A stretch of DNA of 64,000 nt. Origin: Nitrospirota bacterium. GTDB lineage: Bacteria; Nitrospirota; Thermodesulfovibrionia; Thermodesulfovibrionales; JdFR-88. The stretch spans positions 64,756-128,755 of the forward strand of contig JAJYJK010000003.1 of assembly GCA_021789555.1 (NCBI GenBank), read 5' to 3'. Made by a program: the position numbers and the translations under genes. The notes beneath the pieces are model-generated. The model ran no database searches and had not been told where the DNA came from. It saw nothing but the letters and a program-made list of their open reading frames with translations. This document shows, one piece after another, positions 51,176-60,082 of the stretch. Numbering within the stretch: the stretch's first letter is position 1; every line of letters begins with the position of its first letter.

Positions 51176-51670
51176 ATGCATTTAAAATTGCAGATGGCGC
51201 GGATCTCAAAAATGGCCGCCCCGGCCGGATCAATGATAATCCCTTTAATGACAGTGCCGGTGATGATGCTCGCGCTTTCGCTGTCATCCTGCAACAGGAT
51301 GCCGGCCTACGGGAAGGCCCCGCTGGACGGCAGCGGAGACGTTGCGATAGACGTAAAGACCCTCAGGCGGAAGGTCCCCGTATTCTACAGCTTCGAGCTG
51401 GGCGGGCGGAGGATAGATTTCTTTCTGATAAAGGTAAACGGGGCTATCCAGTCCTATTTTGATGCCTGCGCCATGTGTTATCCCAAAAAACTGGGCTATC
51501 GGATTGAGGGCGGAAACATCGTCTGCAGGGCCTGCAATCTCACGTACACGGCGGACGAGCTGAAAACGGGGAAGGGAAGCTGCCATCCCGTCGCCCTGGA
51601 GGGCCATGTGGAAAAGGGGTTTTACATCATCACTAAAGGCGCGATAAAGGCCGGGGCGAATTATTTTTAG
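51176..51670 (+). CDS. DUF2318-type lipoprotein, Cys-rich
   Basis: A protein of 164 residues. A hydrophobic N-terminus ends in a lipobox-like LSLSSC, so it is probably membrane-anchored. The core matches DUF2318: a FYSFELGGRRIDFFLI strand, CAMCYPKKLGYRIEGGNIVC then CNLTYT, and a later GSCHPVAL. The CxxC pairs suggest metal (iron or copper) binding; relatives often accompany iron transport. Several in-frame ATG codons make the exact start uncertain. Confidence 0.7.
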   Translation: MHLKLQMARISKMAAPAGSMIIPLMTVPVMMLALSLSSCNRMPAYGKAPLDGSGDVAIDVKTLRRKVPVFYSFELGGRRIDFFLIKVNGAIQSYFDACAMCYPKKLGYRIEGGNIVCRACNLTYTADELKTGKGSCHPVALEGHVEKGFYIITKGAIKAGANYF

Positions 51671-51769
51671 TCAGTTTTTGTTCCTTAGCGTCTTTGAAAG
51701 GAACATCGGACAATTGTCCCAGTCTTCGGATGCGCAGATGTCCTCGCTCCTGGATTTATCTATCGCCAT
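51671..51769 (-). CDS. Possible 32-residue protein overlapping the glycosidase stop
   Basis: The frame starts at an ATG inside the glycosidase stop (TGATG) and encodes 32 residues, MAIDKSRSEDICASEDWDNC and 12 more, ending at 51671, just at the convergent DUF2318 gene. It is charged with two Cys. It may be a coupled small protein or a relic of the region that cut the glycosidase gene. Confidence 0.3.
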   Translation of the reverse strand: MAIDKSRSEDICASEDWDNCPMFLSKTLRNKN

Positions 51770-52818
51770 CAGAAAGATAGAGGCACGTGCATCCTGATGA
51801 AATTCATCTTTTTCTCTTCGTCACGGGTCGCTATGCCGTTTTCGGTGATTATTATGGGCACCCGGAGGCGGGAGGCGTACTTCAGGACCCGTTCAAGACC
51901 GTCCGGGTGTATCTCCCATCCGAGATCTGTGAGCCCGTGGCCGCCGATATCCTTATGCCGGAGTTCAACGCACATCCTCTTGAATGGGTTGAACCTCAGA
52001 TGCACCCTCGTGTAATAGTTTACGCCCATGAAATCCAGTTTCCCCTTTATGGGTGCCCGGACAGTAACGGGCCTCATCAAGGGGAGGCGGAACTTCAGTT
52101 CTCCGGTCATGAACGCGTCGATGAGCGAATGGTCGTAAAAATATTTCCCGATGCGGGAAAGCAGCCTGTCCGCCGGGTTCCACCTGTTCCAGGGGACGAT
52201 GGCCGCCATATTGTGGGCAACGCTTACCATGGCGTCGGGTGTCCGCCCGTGGATCATGTCATAAGCCCCGGCATGGCAGGTGAGCATGTTCTTAAGGGCT
52301 TTTACGGCGAGGGAGGCGTCCTTGAGACCCGGCGGCATGCAGCCTTCGATGTACCCGCCGAGCATGAGGACATAGGGCTCGTTGAAGGTTATCCAGTAAC
52401 GGACGTTTTTGATTTTTGTGATTACCTTTTCCGCGAACTTCAGAAATTTCTCTACTGAAGAGGGCTCATGCCATGCGTATTTCCGCGTAAACCAGTCGGG
52501 ATGGGTAAAGTGGTGCAGCGTCACCATCGGCTCTATATTATTTTCCCGCAGAAGCTCCGCGACCCTCAGATAGTGGTCAAGCGCCTCTTCATCCCACTGC
52601 CCTTCGCGGGGCTCGACCCTGCTCCATTCGACGGAGAAGCGGTACGCGTTCAGGCCCAGGGATTTTAACAAAAGGATATCATCTTTGTAGAGGGTGTAAT
52701 GGTTGGTTATCCCGGGCCTCTCTTTAATGGAAGGGTCCCAGGCCGCCCAGTCAGCCGGCGCGGAGCCCTCAAGCTGAAAGGCCGATGTCGCCGCGCCCCA
52801 GAGAAATCCCTTTTCCAT
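51769..52818 (-). pseudogene. Family 1 glycoside hydrolase (beta-glucosidase-like), 3'-truncated
   Basis: A protein of 349 residues, about 90 shorter than typical family 1 enzymes. Both catalytic Glu are present: ITFNEP (acid/base) and IIITENGIATRD (nucleophile), with FLWGAATSAFQLEG at the start. It then stops soon after NFIRMHV, so the last strand and helix with the usual W-S-x-x-D-N-x-E-W sugar-binding loop are missing. The downstream sequence has no recognisable remainder. It is likely a decayed gene, though a minimal protein could still be made. Confidence 0.75.
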
Positions 52819-52884
52819 TCATGCCCTTCCCGATAAAGCCTTATTGCGCCCGAGACAATCTTTAATTTTAGCATTTCGCCCCCC

Positions 52885-54144
52885 TCAGAGTTTCCCAGAG
52901 ACCTCTACCAGCACTTCGTGTCCTCCGAAGCCGTCCCGGCGGACGACCGAAAAATTATAGTTGTATGCGGCCTGCAGGCGCGTATCGAAGAAAAACCCGG
53001 TGGTCAGCCTCACCCCGACTGCCGGCAGCAGGTTGTCTTTTGCAACGATCCCGGCGCCGGTCCGGCGGAGGCGGTCAAGCCATCCGGCGGAGGCGTCCAG
53101 CCCCAGAGAGGCGAAAAAGACAGGCTGCCACCGGTATTCGCCCGTGGCAAGCACGTAGTGTTCCGGGAAGAACTCATCTATGGCGGCGCCCGGCAGGACA
53201 GGCCGGCATGTCGAGCCGTATTCCTCGCCAAGCGGGTCCGGCCCGCCTCCGATGCGGACGGCCGAAAAGCGGTCAAGGTGATGGCCATAGCCGCCGTAGA
53301 GGGCCCCCACCAGGAAATGGCGGCCGCTTTTTGCCCAGGGGACGCCGCCCGCGGCAAGAAAATAACCGGTGAAAGAGGCGTAATTTCGCCCCTCGTCCGC
53401 CGCCTGGCCGCCGTTTATGCCCCAGTCCCGCCAGTTGGCCCGATGGCCGTAAACCAGGTCGGCGCCGGCGGCGTATCCCCTTTTGGGGAGTTTGATCAGG
53501 TTTCTCTCCAGGGCGTCCCAGCGCAGCTGCAGATGGGCGCGAAACTCGAAAGTGTCCTGCGGGGCAGCGAAGTTGCGGGCCGCATCGGGACCTTTATCGA
53601 AGAAGAGAAAACCGGGCTCGAAGGTCAGGTCGGCGGCCAGCATGTTGTCCTGATGGCCGGGGGCGACCTGGCTGCGGTAACCGAGGCCGAACCCCGGCCG
53701 CACATAACCCCACAGCAGCTCCTCGGTCTTCAGCTCCTCGCCGTCGACCAGTTCGGACTGCGCGGCCGGGACAGTGAAGTTCGTGAATGTGAGCACCGCC
53801 TCAAACGGGCCCAGCCCACGCCCCCTGCGCGCCCAGAAGACATCGTCCCATACCCCGGAGATCTCCGCGCGCAGCAGGTGCCGGTCGTCCGGGTGCCGCC
53901 AGAAATAGAGGTCCCCGACAGGCAGTATTTCAGAGCCCTCGGGGGGCGGTTCGGATATATCGACTCCCAGGTCCCAGGCCGTTACGGAACGCGGGTCCCC
54001 CGGTTTTATCGTCACCTGCCGGCCGAAGACCTCGGCCCGGAGCCTTCCCTGGTCCTCCGCACGGGCGGACGCCGACACAAGCCCAATAAGGGCCGACAGG
54101 GTGAAAAGAATGAAAAAACTGACGCCTCGCCATATTTTTTTCAT
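52885..54144 (-). CDS. Outer-membrane-type beta-barrel protein, unknown
   Basis: A protein of 419 residues from the ATG at 54144. A signal peptide (KKIWRGVSFFILFTLSALIG) ends near ARA. The mature protein alternates aromatic and small residues, with repeated Y-x-W/F strands (FEAVLTFTNFTVP, RAHLQLRWDALERNL, ATGEYRWQPVFFASLGLDAS) and ends VLVEVSGKL. An upstream ATG at 54225 would bury the signal. I recognise no family. It is divergent from the BamA-like gene. Confidence 0.55.
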   Translation of the reverse strand: MKKIWRGVSFFILFTLSALIGLVSASARAEDQGRLRAEVFGRQVTIKPGDPRSVTAWDLGVDISEPPPEGSEILPVGDLYFWRHPDDRHLLRAEISGVWDDVFWARRGRGLGPFEAVLTFTNFTVPAAQSELVDGEELKTEELLWGYVRPGFGLGYRSQVAPGHQDNMLAADLTFEPGFLFFDKGPDAARNFAAPQDTFEFRAHLQLRWDALERNLIKLPKRGYAAGADLVYGHRANWRDWGINGGQAADEGRNYASFTGYFLAAGGVPWAKSGRHFLVGALYGGYGHHLDRFSAVRIGGGPDPLGEEYGSTCRPVLPGAAIDEFFPEHYVLATGEYRWQPVFFASLGLDASAGWLDRLRRTGAGIVAKDNLLPAVGVRLTTGFFFDTRLQAAYNYNFSVVRRDGFGGHEVLVEVSGKL

Positions 54145-54438
54145 ATTTCCGGTATTGGGTTTTTCTTTCAGGTATTCTATCACCCCCTCTCCGCGCGGCC
54201 AACCAGGGCCTGCGTCAGATTTCATGAACCCACTTTCATGGCGCAGGCCCGGTCAAACATAAAGGCCCGCGTATCAGGAAGGAGACGGGGATGGCATGCG
54301 AGCGGTTTTTTACTTTTTTTAGTGGTGAAAAGGGACGAAAAATTTGGCCGTAACATTTATAATAATCCGGCTGCGGCGTTTTATAATCAGCGGCTCACAG
54401 TAAAAATTAAAAACTGAAAATGGAGTCAGGGCCGGACG

Positions 54439-55698
54439 GTGAAAAGAAGCAGGTTGTCTTTGCCGGCGATTTTTTCCTTTGCCCTTTTGTGCGCTGTCTC
54501 GTGCACGGCGATGGTGCCCAGAAAAGACTTGCCCGCTCCGCTGACCAATAAAAGTTATGGCGACCCGGTAAAGGTAGTGACAATCCCCCTTCCGGCCATT
54601 TCCACCAACCCTAACGAGGGCATCACCTGGGGGGTGCTTGCGGCCGCCCTCATTTACGACAAGGAAGGCGGGGCAAGGACCCTTCTTGCCCCCCAGTTGA
54701 ACTACAACCGGCATTACGGGATCACCGAGACCCTTTACGGGGCGCTGTATCCGGAGGCCGGCCGGAGCTGGGAGATGAACATATCCCGTTCCCAGCGCGT
54801 GAATTTCGATTACGAGCTGAGGTTCAAGGACATCGGCAATATACAAAAGGGGGTGGACCTGAATGCCTTCGTCTACCATTTCGACAACGGCTCCGCCAGG
54901 TTTTTCGGTTTCCAGTCTTCCAGCAGGATTGAAGACCAGACGAATTACGGGGACGAGGAGGCCGGTTTCAACCTCTCGGGCGTCTTCGACGTCCTGCCGG
55001 ATTTTTATGTCTCGCTGGACGAGAGGTTCAGGCAGGTCACAATAACCAAGGGGGCGGTAGACTCGCTGCCGTTCATAGGAGACGTCTTCACCCCCGCGCA
55101 AGTGCCGGGGATAAACGGGTTCAGGACCCACGCCCAGGGGCTCTCGCTCATCTACAGCACCTTGAATTCGCGCGAGATGCCCACCAGGGGTTTTTACTCC
55201 AGCGCCTCCGCCGAATGGAGCCGGAAATTCCTGGGCAGCGGCTCCGATTTTTTCCATTACTCGATTGAGGCAGAGGACTATATGCCCGCCTCCGGGGAGC
55301 GCTACGTCACCCTCGTCAGGGGGGTCTACAACCAGACGGTCGGCGAGAAGGTCCCTTTCCTGGAGCGCAGCATCCTGGGCGGAGAAAATACGCTCCGCGG
55401 CTACGGAGACAACAGGTTCATAGACAACAGCTACCTGCTGTTTAATTTCGAGGAGCGCATCAGGCTCTTCACGCGGACGCTCTTCCATGTGGAAACCAAA
55501 TGGGAGCTCACCCCTTTCCTGGATGCGGGCGCCGTCATGAGCTCTCTTAACAGCATCTCTACAAAGGAATTCAAAGTGAACCCCGGGATAGGTTTCAGGG
55601 CGATTGTCCCGCCCAATATCGTGGGGCGGATAGACGTGGGGTTCGGCAATGAGGGGCCGGCCGTCTTTGTGGGGCTTGGTTATCCGTTCCTGGAATGA
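54439..55698 (+). CDS. BamA/TamA-family (Omp85) outer-membrane protein, short form
   Basis: A protein of 419 residues with a signal peptide and a possible lipobox (LLCAVSC). No POTRA domains are visible. The barrel contains the Omp85 family motif LRGYGDNRFIDNSYLLFNFEER, and glycine-aromatic strands run to the end (FVGLGYPFLE). Short, POTRA-less members may act as exporters or plugs rather than as the essential BamA. It is monocistronic and convergent with the glucan phosphorylase gene. Confidence 0.8.
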   Translation: MKRSRLSLPAIFSFALLCAVSCTAMVPRKDLPAPLTNKSYGDPVKVVTIPLPAISTNPNEGITWGVLAAALIYDKEGGARTLLAPQLNYNRHYGITETLYGALYPEAGRSWEMNISRSQRVNFDYELRFKDIGNIQKGVDLNAFVYHFDNGSARFFGFQSSSRIEDQTNYGDEEAGFNLSGVFDVLPDFYVSLDERFRQVTITKGAVDSLPFIGDVFTPAQVPGINGFRTHAQGLSLIYSTLNSREMPTRGFYSSASAEWSRKFLGSGSDFFHYSIEAEDYMPASGERYVTLVRGVYNQTVGEKVPFLERSILGGENTLRGYGDNRFIDNSYLLFNFEERIRLFTRTLFHVETKWELTPFLDAGAVMSSLNSISTKEFKVNPGIGFRAIVPPNIVGRIDVGFGNEGPAVFVGLGYPFLE

Positions 55699-55720
55699 GC
55701 GCCCCTCACGGGACCGGTCC

Positions 55721-58258
55721 TCAACGCTGCCAGAGTATGAGGCTTGATTCCAGGGGGAGCGAGGCGCCGGGCAGGCGCGGCCTTATGCGGGCCGTGTAAT
55801 CCGCTGCCGGACGGCTGTTGGGCACTCGGGCCCGGTAGACGTATGCGCCCTGCCTGCCCGGCCGGACAGTATCCGGCTCCATCTCCCGGCGGAAAGGCCC
55901 CCGGCCGTCTCCTTCGGCGTAGAGTTCCAGGCATATCATCCCGGGGTCCAGCCCGTTTAAATGGACGCGGACCTCGAATGCGTGCCAATCCGGACCGGTT
56001 CCCACCTTGACTTCCCCGAAGCGAAGCCCGCTCCACCCCTCATGCAGGCGGTCGAGACGGGCCGCGATATCGGCCCCTGGTGCGCTCTTTTCCGCGGTGC
56101 GCTGCCGGTAGGCGAGGGCGGAGGGGATATAGTATCTTTCGGTATATTCGGCGACCGTGCGGGTCGCGGAGAATTGCGGGGTCAACCGTGACATGCTCTG
56201 GCGTATCCGCAAGACCCATGCCGGCGGGATTTCGTCCTTGCCGCGTGAATAGAACTCCGTGGCGACCGTCTGCTCAAGCAGCCGGTACAGGGCTTCCGCT
56301 TCCACGGCGTCCCATTCGGGGCCGTGTTCCTTTCCATCGCCGAGGGCCCATCCGGCAGCGGGCGTATAGGCCTCTGCCCACCAGCCGTCGAGTTCCGAGA
56401 GGTTCAGTCCGCCGTTGACCAGTATCTTCATGCCGCTTGTGCCGCACGCCTCCCAGGGACGCCGCGGGGTGTTGACCCAGACGTCGACCCCGTGCATCAG
56501 GCGCGAGGTCAACTGCATGTCGTAATCACTGAGGAACACCACGTGGCTGCGCGCCCCCGGCTTCCCGATGAAGCTCATCCATTGTCTGATCATCGCCTGG
56601 CCGGCAAGGTCCGCCGGATGGGCCTTGCCCGCGATAAGCAACTGGATGGGACGGGCCGGGTTGGTGAGTATCTGAAGCAGCCTGTCCGGGTCGTACAGGA
56701 GGAGGTTCGGCCGCTTGTAGCTCGTGAAGCGCCGGGCGAACCCCAGCGTGAGCATCTCCGGGTCCAGGACGTGTTTTACATTTTCGATCTCATCCGGAGG
56801 CGCGCCGGAGACCGAAAGCTGCCTTATGAGCCGCTTGCGGACGTATTCGACCAGATTGGCGCGGACTGCCTGGCGGAACTGCCAGATCCTGGAGTCCGGC
56901 ACCGTGCTCATCTTCCGTTCGATGTCCTCCGTGCTGCCGAGCCAGCGCTCCTTCCCGCATGTTTCGGTCCAGAAGGCGTCGGCCTCGGCCGAGTCCCAGG
57001 TGGACATGTGCACGCCGTTTGTGACGTGGCCGACCGGCACTTCGGAGGCCGGCCAGCGGGGGAAGATGGGCTGGAAGATCCGCCTGCTTACCTCGCCGTG
57101 GAGCTGGCTCACCCCGTTTATGGCCCAGCTGCCGCGAGCGGCGAGATAGGCCATGTTGAAGAATTCGGCGCTGTCTGCCGGGTCCTGGCGCCCCAGTGCA
57201 AGCAACTCCTCAAGCGTGATGCCGAGCCTGTTTGTGGCATAGGCCCCCAGGTATTGCTCGATGAGATGGGGCGGGTAACGGTCGAAACCCGCCGCCACGG
57301 GCGTATGGGTCGTAAAGATATTGCCGGCCCGGGTGGCGATCAGCGCCGCCTTGAACGTACTGCCGGTCTGCTTCATGAAAGAACGGGCCCGCTCCAGCAC
57401 CGCGAACGCCGGATGCCCCTCATTGAGGTGGCAGACTTCGGGTCTCAGACCTATGGCCTCCAGCAGTTTCCAGCCGCCGATGCCAAGGACGATCTCCTGC
57501 ATCAGCCGCAACTCGAGCCCCGCCGGATAGAGCTCGCTTGTGATGCCGCGGTGCGTGGGGTAATTGGCCGGGTCGTTGGTGTCCAGCAGATAGAGTTTTA
57601 TCCTGCCGACCTGCACCTGCCATGTCCTGAGCCATACCAGGCAGCCGGGGAATGCGATTTTAAGCCTCAGCCACTCGCCGTTTTGTTCCCTGAGCGGGAC
57701 GATCGGCAGCCCGCTCGGGTCGTTGTACGGGAAAAGGGCCTGCTGCGAGCCGCTCCTGTCTATGACCTGCCGGAAATAACCCCGCTGGTAGAGAAGGCCG
57801 ACACCCGTGACGGGCACACCCATATCGCTTGCGGCCTTCAACTGGTCTCCCGCAACGTTGCCAAGTCCGCCCGAATAGATGGGCAGCGCCTCGCTCAGCA
57901 TGAATTCCATGCTGAAATAGGCGACTGATTCAAGCGGCCCCCCGGGGTGCTCGCGCTGGAACCACGCCGGCGCGCTTTCGGCCTCGCGCTTGGCCTTCAG
58001 GCAGGCATCCACCTTCTTGCGGAAGGCGGGGTCGGCAAGCAGGCTTCTCAGACGGTCCTGCGAGACTGCCTGCAGCATGACCCAGGGATTGGTGGTGAGG
58101 TCCCACAGCACCGGGTCGAGCCGTTTCCATATCACATCGGCCGAACGGTTCCAGGACCAGCGCATGTCAAGGGCCAGCTCCGCAAGGCTGCCGAACCCCT
58201 CGATATCAAAAGGCAAAAAAGAACACGCGAGGCCGCCTAACGTTAAATTGTCGCTCAT
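55721..58258 (-). CDS. glgP: Alpha-glucan phosphorylase
   Basis: A protein of 845 residues of glycosyltransferase family 35. YSGGLGNVAGDQLKAASD is the nucleotide/phosphate region, CHLNEGHPAF the substrate site, and EACGTSGMKILVNGGLNLS contains the PLP-binding Lys. It cleaves glycogen or maltodextrin by phosphorolysis to glucose-1-phosphate. It starts inside the stop of pgm (ATGA overlap 58255-58258), so the product of one enzyme is the substrate of its coupled partner. The last about 100 residues form an extra beta-rich tail. Confidence 0.9.
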   Translation of the reverse strand: MSDNLTLGGLACSFLPFDIEGFGSLAELALDMRWSWNRSADVIWKRLDPVLWDLTTNPWVMLQAVSQDRLRSLLADPAFRKKVDACLKAKREAESAPAWFQREHPGGPLESVAYFSMEFMLSEALPIYSGGLGNVAGDQLKAASDMGVPVTGVGLLYQRGYFRQVIDRSGSQQALFPYNDPSGLPIVPLREQNGEWLRLKIAFPGCLVWLRTWQVQVGRIKLYLLDTNDPANYPTHRGITSELYPAGLELRLMQEIVLGIGGWKLLEAIGLRPEVCHLNEGHPAFAVLERARSFMKQTGSTFKAALIATRAGNIFTTHTPVAAGFDRYPPHLIEQYLGAYATNRLGITLEELLALGRQDPADSAEFFNMAYLAARGSWAINGVSQLHGEVSRRIFQPIFPRWPASEVPVGHVTNGVHMSTWDSAEADAFWTETCGKERWLGSTEDIERKMSTVPDSRIWQFRQAVRANLVEYVRKRLIRQLSVSGAPPDEIENVKHVLDPEMLTLGFARRFTSYKRPNLLLYDPDRLLQILTNPARPIQLLIAGKAHPADLAGQAMIRQWMSFIGKPGARSHVVFLSDYDMQLTSRLMHGVDVWVNTPRRPWEACGTSGMKILVNGGLNLSELDGWWAEAYTPAAGWALGDGKEHGPEWDAVEAEALYRLLEQTVATEFYSRGKDEIPPAWVLRIRQSMSRLTPQFSATRTVAEYTERYYIPSALAYRQRTAEKSAPGADIAARLDRLHEGWSGLRFGEVKVGTGPDWHAFEVRVHLNGLDPGMICLELYAEGDGRGPFRREMEPDTVRPGRQGAYVYRARVPNSRPAADYTARIRPRLPGASLPLESSLILWQR

Positions 58259-59934
58259 CTTCCCTCTTTTTCGGCTGAAGTCGCCGGTCTTGCGGCCAAG
58301 GCGTCATCTATCATGGCCTGTGCCTCCTCTATGATGCGGCGCAGATGGTCCTGCCCGATAAAACTCTCCGCGTATATCTTGTAGATGTCTTCGGTCCCCG
58401 AGGGGCGTGCGGCGAACCAGCCGCTCTCCGCGACCACTTTAATGCCGCCGATGGGCTCGCTGTTTCCGGGTGCCCGGCTGAGGACGGCCTGGATCTTCTG
58501 CCCTGCCAGCATCTCCGCGCGGAGTTGTTCAGGGGAGAGCCGTTTTAGGATCTCCTTCTGCTTGGGCGTGGCGGGCGCTTCCACGCGTTCGTAGACGGGA
58601 CGGCCGAACTCGGAGGCAAGCCCCTGATATATCTCGCCCGGGTCGCGTCCGGTCCTCGCCCTCATCTCCGCGGCCAGCAGCGCGGGGATTATCCCGTCCT
58701 TGTCGGTGGTCCAGACAGTGCCGTCCATGCGCAGGAATGACGCCCCGGCGCTCTCTTCGCCGGCAAAGCCGAGGGAGCCGTCCAGCAGTCCGTCAACGAA
58801 CCACTTGAAGCCGACCGGGGTCTCGTAGAGCTTCCTGCCGGCCTTTTGGGCGGCGCGGTCTATCATCTGGCTGCTGACGAGAGTCTTACCCACGGCCGCC
58901 CCGGCGGGCCAGTCCGGCCGGTGCCCGAAGAGGTAGTGGACCGATGCGGCCAGGTAGTGGTTCGGCGGCAACAAACCCTCGCTCCTGGTCACAACGCCGT
59001 GCCGGTCATGATCGGTATCGCTTGCGAAGGCGGCGTCGAATTTGTCTTTCAGGCCTATGAGCCGCTGCATCGCATACGGCGAGGAAGGGTCCATCCGTAT
59101 CTTGCCGTCCCAGTCGACCGTCATGAAACGAAACGTCGGGTCCACGGCGTCGTTGACGACGGTGAGATTGAGGCCGTAGCGTTCCGCTATCCGGCCCCAG
59201 TAATGGACCCCCGCTCCGCCCAGGGGGTCCACTCCGAGGTTTATGTCTGCGCGGGCGATGGCGCCCATGTCGATGACATTTCCAAGGTCCAGGACATAAG
59301 CGCCCATGAAATCGTGCCTGTGAGTGGTCGAGGCGCGAAGGGCTTTTTCAAACGGGACCCGTTTCAGGCCGCCAAGGCCGCCTCCGATGAGCCCGTTCGC
59401 CCTGGCCTCTATCCATCCGGTTACGGCGGGTTCCGCGGGGCCCCCATGCGGCGGGTTGTACTTGAATCCCCCGCTTTCAGGCGGGTTATGGGACGGGGTG
59501 ATGACGATACCGTCGGCCAGCCCCGTCTTCCGCCCCCGGTTATAGGTAAGTATCGCGTGGGAGACCGCCGGAGTGGGTGTGTAGGGCTCCCCGTCCGAGA
59601 CCATGACGTCCACGCCGTTTGCCGCCAGCACCTCCAGCGCGCTGGCGAAGGCCGGCACCGACAGCGCGTGGGTGTCCATCCCAAGAAAAAGCGGCCCGTC
59701 TGTCTTCTGCATTTTCCGGAAAAGGCAGATGGCCTCGGCAATGGCCAGTATGTGGGCCTCGTTGAATGTCTTTTCAAGCGAAGACCCCCGGTGCCCGGAG
59801 GTGCCAAAGACGACGCGCTCGCCCGCCGCGCCAGGGTCCGGGACAAGGGTATAATAGGCCGCCACAAGCCCCGGCACGTCCGCAAGCAGCGAGGTCGGGG
59901 CGGGTTTGCCCGCCAGCGGACTTGTTTCCATCAT
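58255..59934 (-). CDS. pgm: Phosphoglucomutase (alpha-D-glucose phosphate-specific)
   Basis: A protein of 559 residues. FGTSGHRGSSLEKTFNEAHI is the N-terminal phosphate loop, VITPSHNPPESGG carries the active phospho-serine, DTDHDRHGVV the metal-binding loop, GEESAGASFL the sugar loop and ARPSGTEDIYKIYAES the C-terminal phosphate site. It converts glucose-1-phosphate and glucose-6-phosphate. First gene of the pgm-glgP pair for storage glucan use. Confidence 0.94.
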   Translation of the reverse strand: MMETSPLAGKPAPTSLLADVPGLVAAYYTLVPDPGAAGERVVFGTSGHRGSSLEKTFNEAHILAIAEAICLFRKMQKTDGPLFLGMDTHALSVPAFASALEVLAANGVDVMVSDGEPYTPTPAVSHAILTYNRGRKTGLADGIVITPSHNPPESGGFKYNPPHGGPAEPAVTGWIEARANGLIGGGLGGLKRVPFEKALRASTTHRHDFMGAYVLDLGNVIDMGAIARADINLGVDPLGGAGVHYWGRIAERYGLNLTVVNDAVDPTFRFMTVDWDGKIRMDPSSPYAMQRLIGLKDKFDAAFASDTDHDRHGVVTRSEGLLPPNHYLAASVHYLFGHRPDWPAGAAVGKTLVSSQMIDRAAQKAGRKLYETPVGFKWFVDGLLDGSLGFAGEESAGASFLRMDGTVWTTDKDGIIPALLAAEMRARTGRDPGEIYQGLASEFGRPVYERVEAPATPKQKEILKRLSPEQLRAEMLAGQKIQAVLSRAPGNSEPIGGIKVVAESGWFAARPSGTEDIYKIYAESFIGQDHLRRIIEEAQAMIDDALAARPATSAEKEGR

Positions 59935-59982
59935 GTCCCCATGCCTCGCATGGCCGGAGTCTTCATTCCACCCCCAGTACAG

Positions 59983-60003
59983 TTATAATTTATAATTATA
60001 ATT
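59983..60003 (-). promoter_or_regulatory. A/T-rich block with overlapping -10-like boxes before pgm
   Basis: A run of T/A only, containing TATAAT, TATAAA and TATAAC on the minus strand, about 50-70 nt before the pgm start. Likely holds the -10; no -35 is clear. Confidence 0.35.
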
Positions 60004-60067
60004 CAGAACCGGCGGAAATTTATCAAATAAATGTCTGGCCATTCCGGGTTTCGGATGAAATATCTGC

Positions 60068-60073
60068 TATAAT
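60068..60073 (+). promoter_or_regulatory. rng: -10 box of rng (leaderless start)
   Basis: TATAAT at 60068-60073. Transcription should begin near 60080, only a few bases before the GTG start of rng at 60083, which has no Shine-Dalgarno sequence. A -35 is not evident. Confidence 0.45.
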
Positions 60074-60082
60074 ACTACTTTA

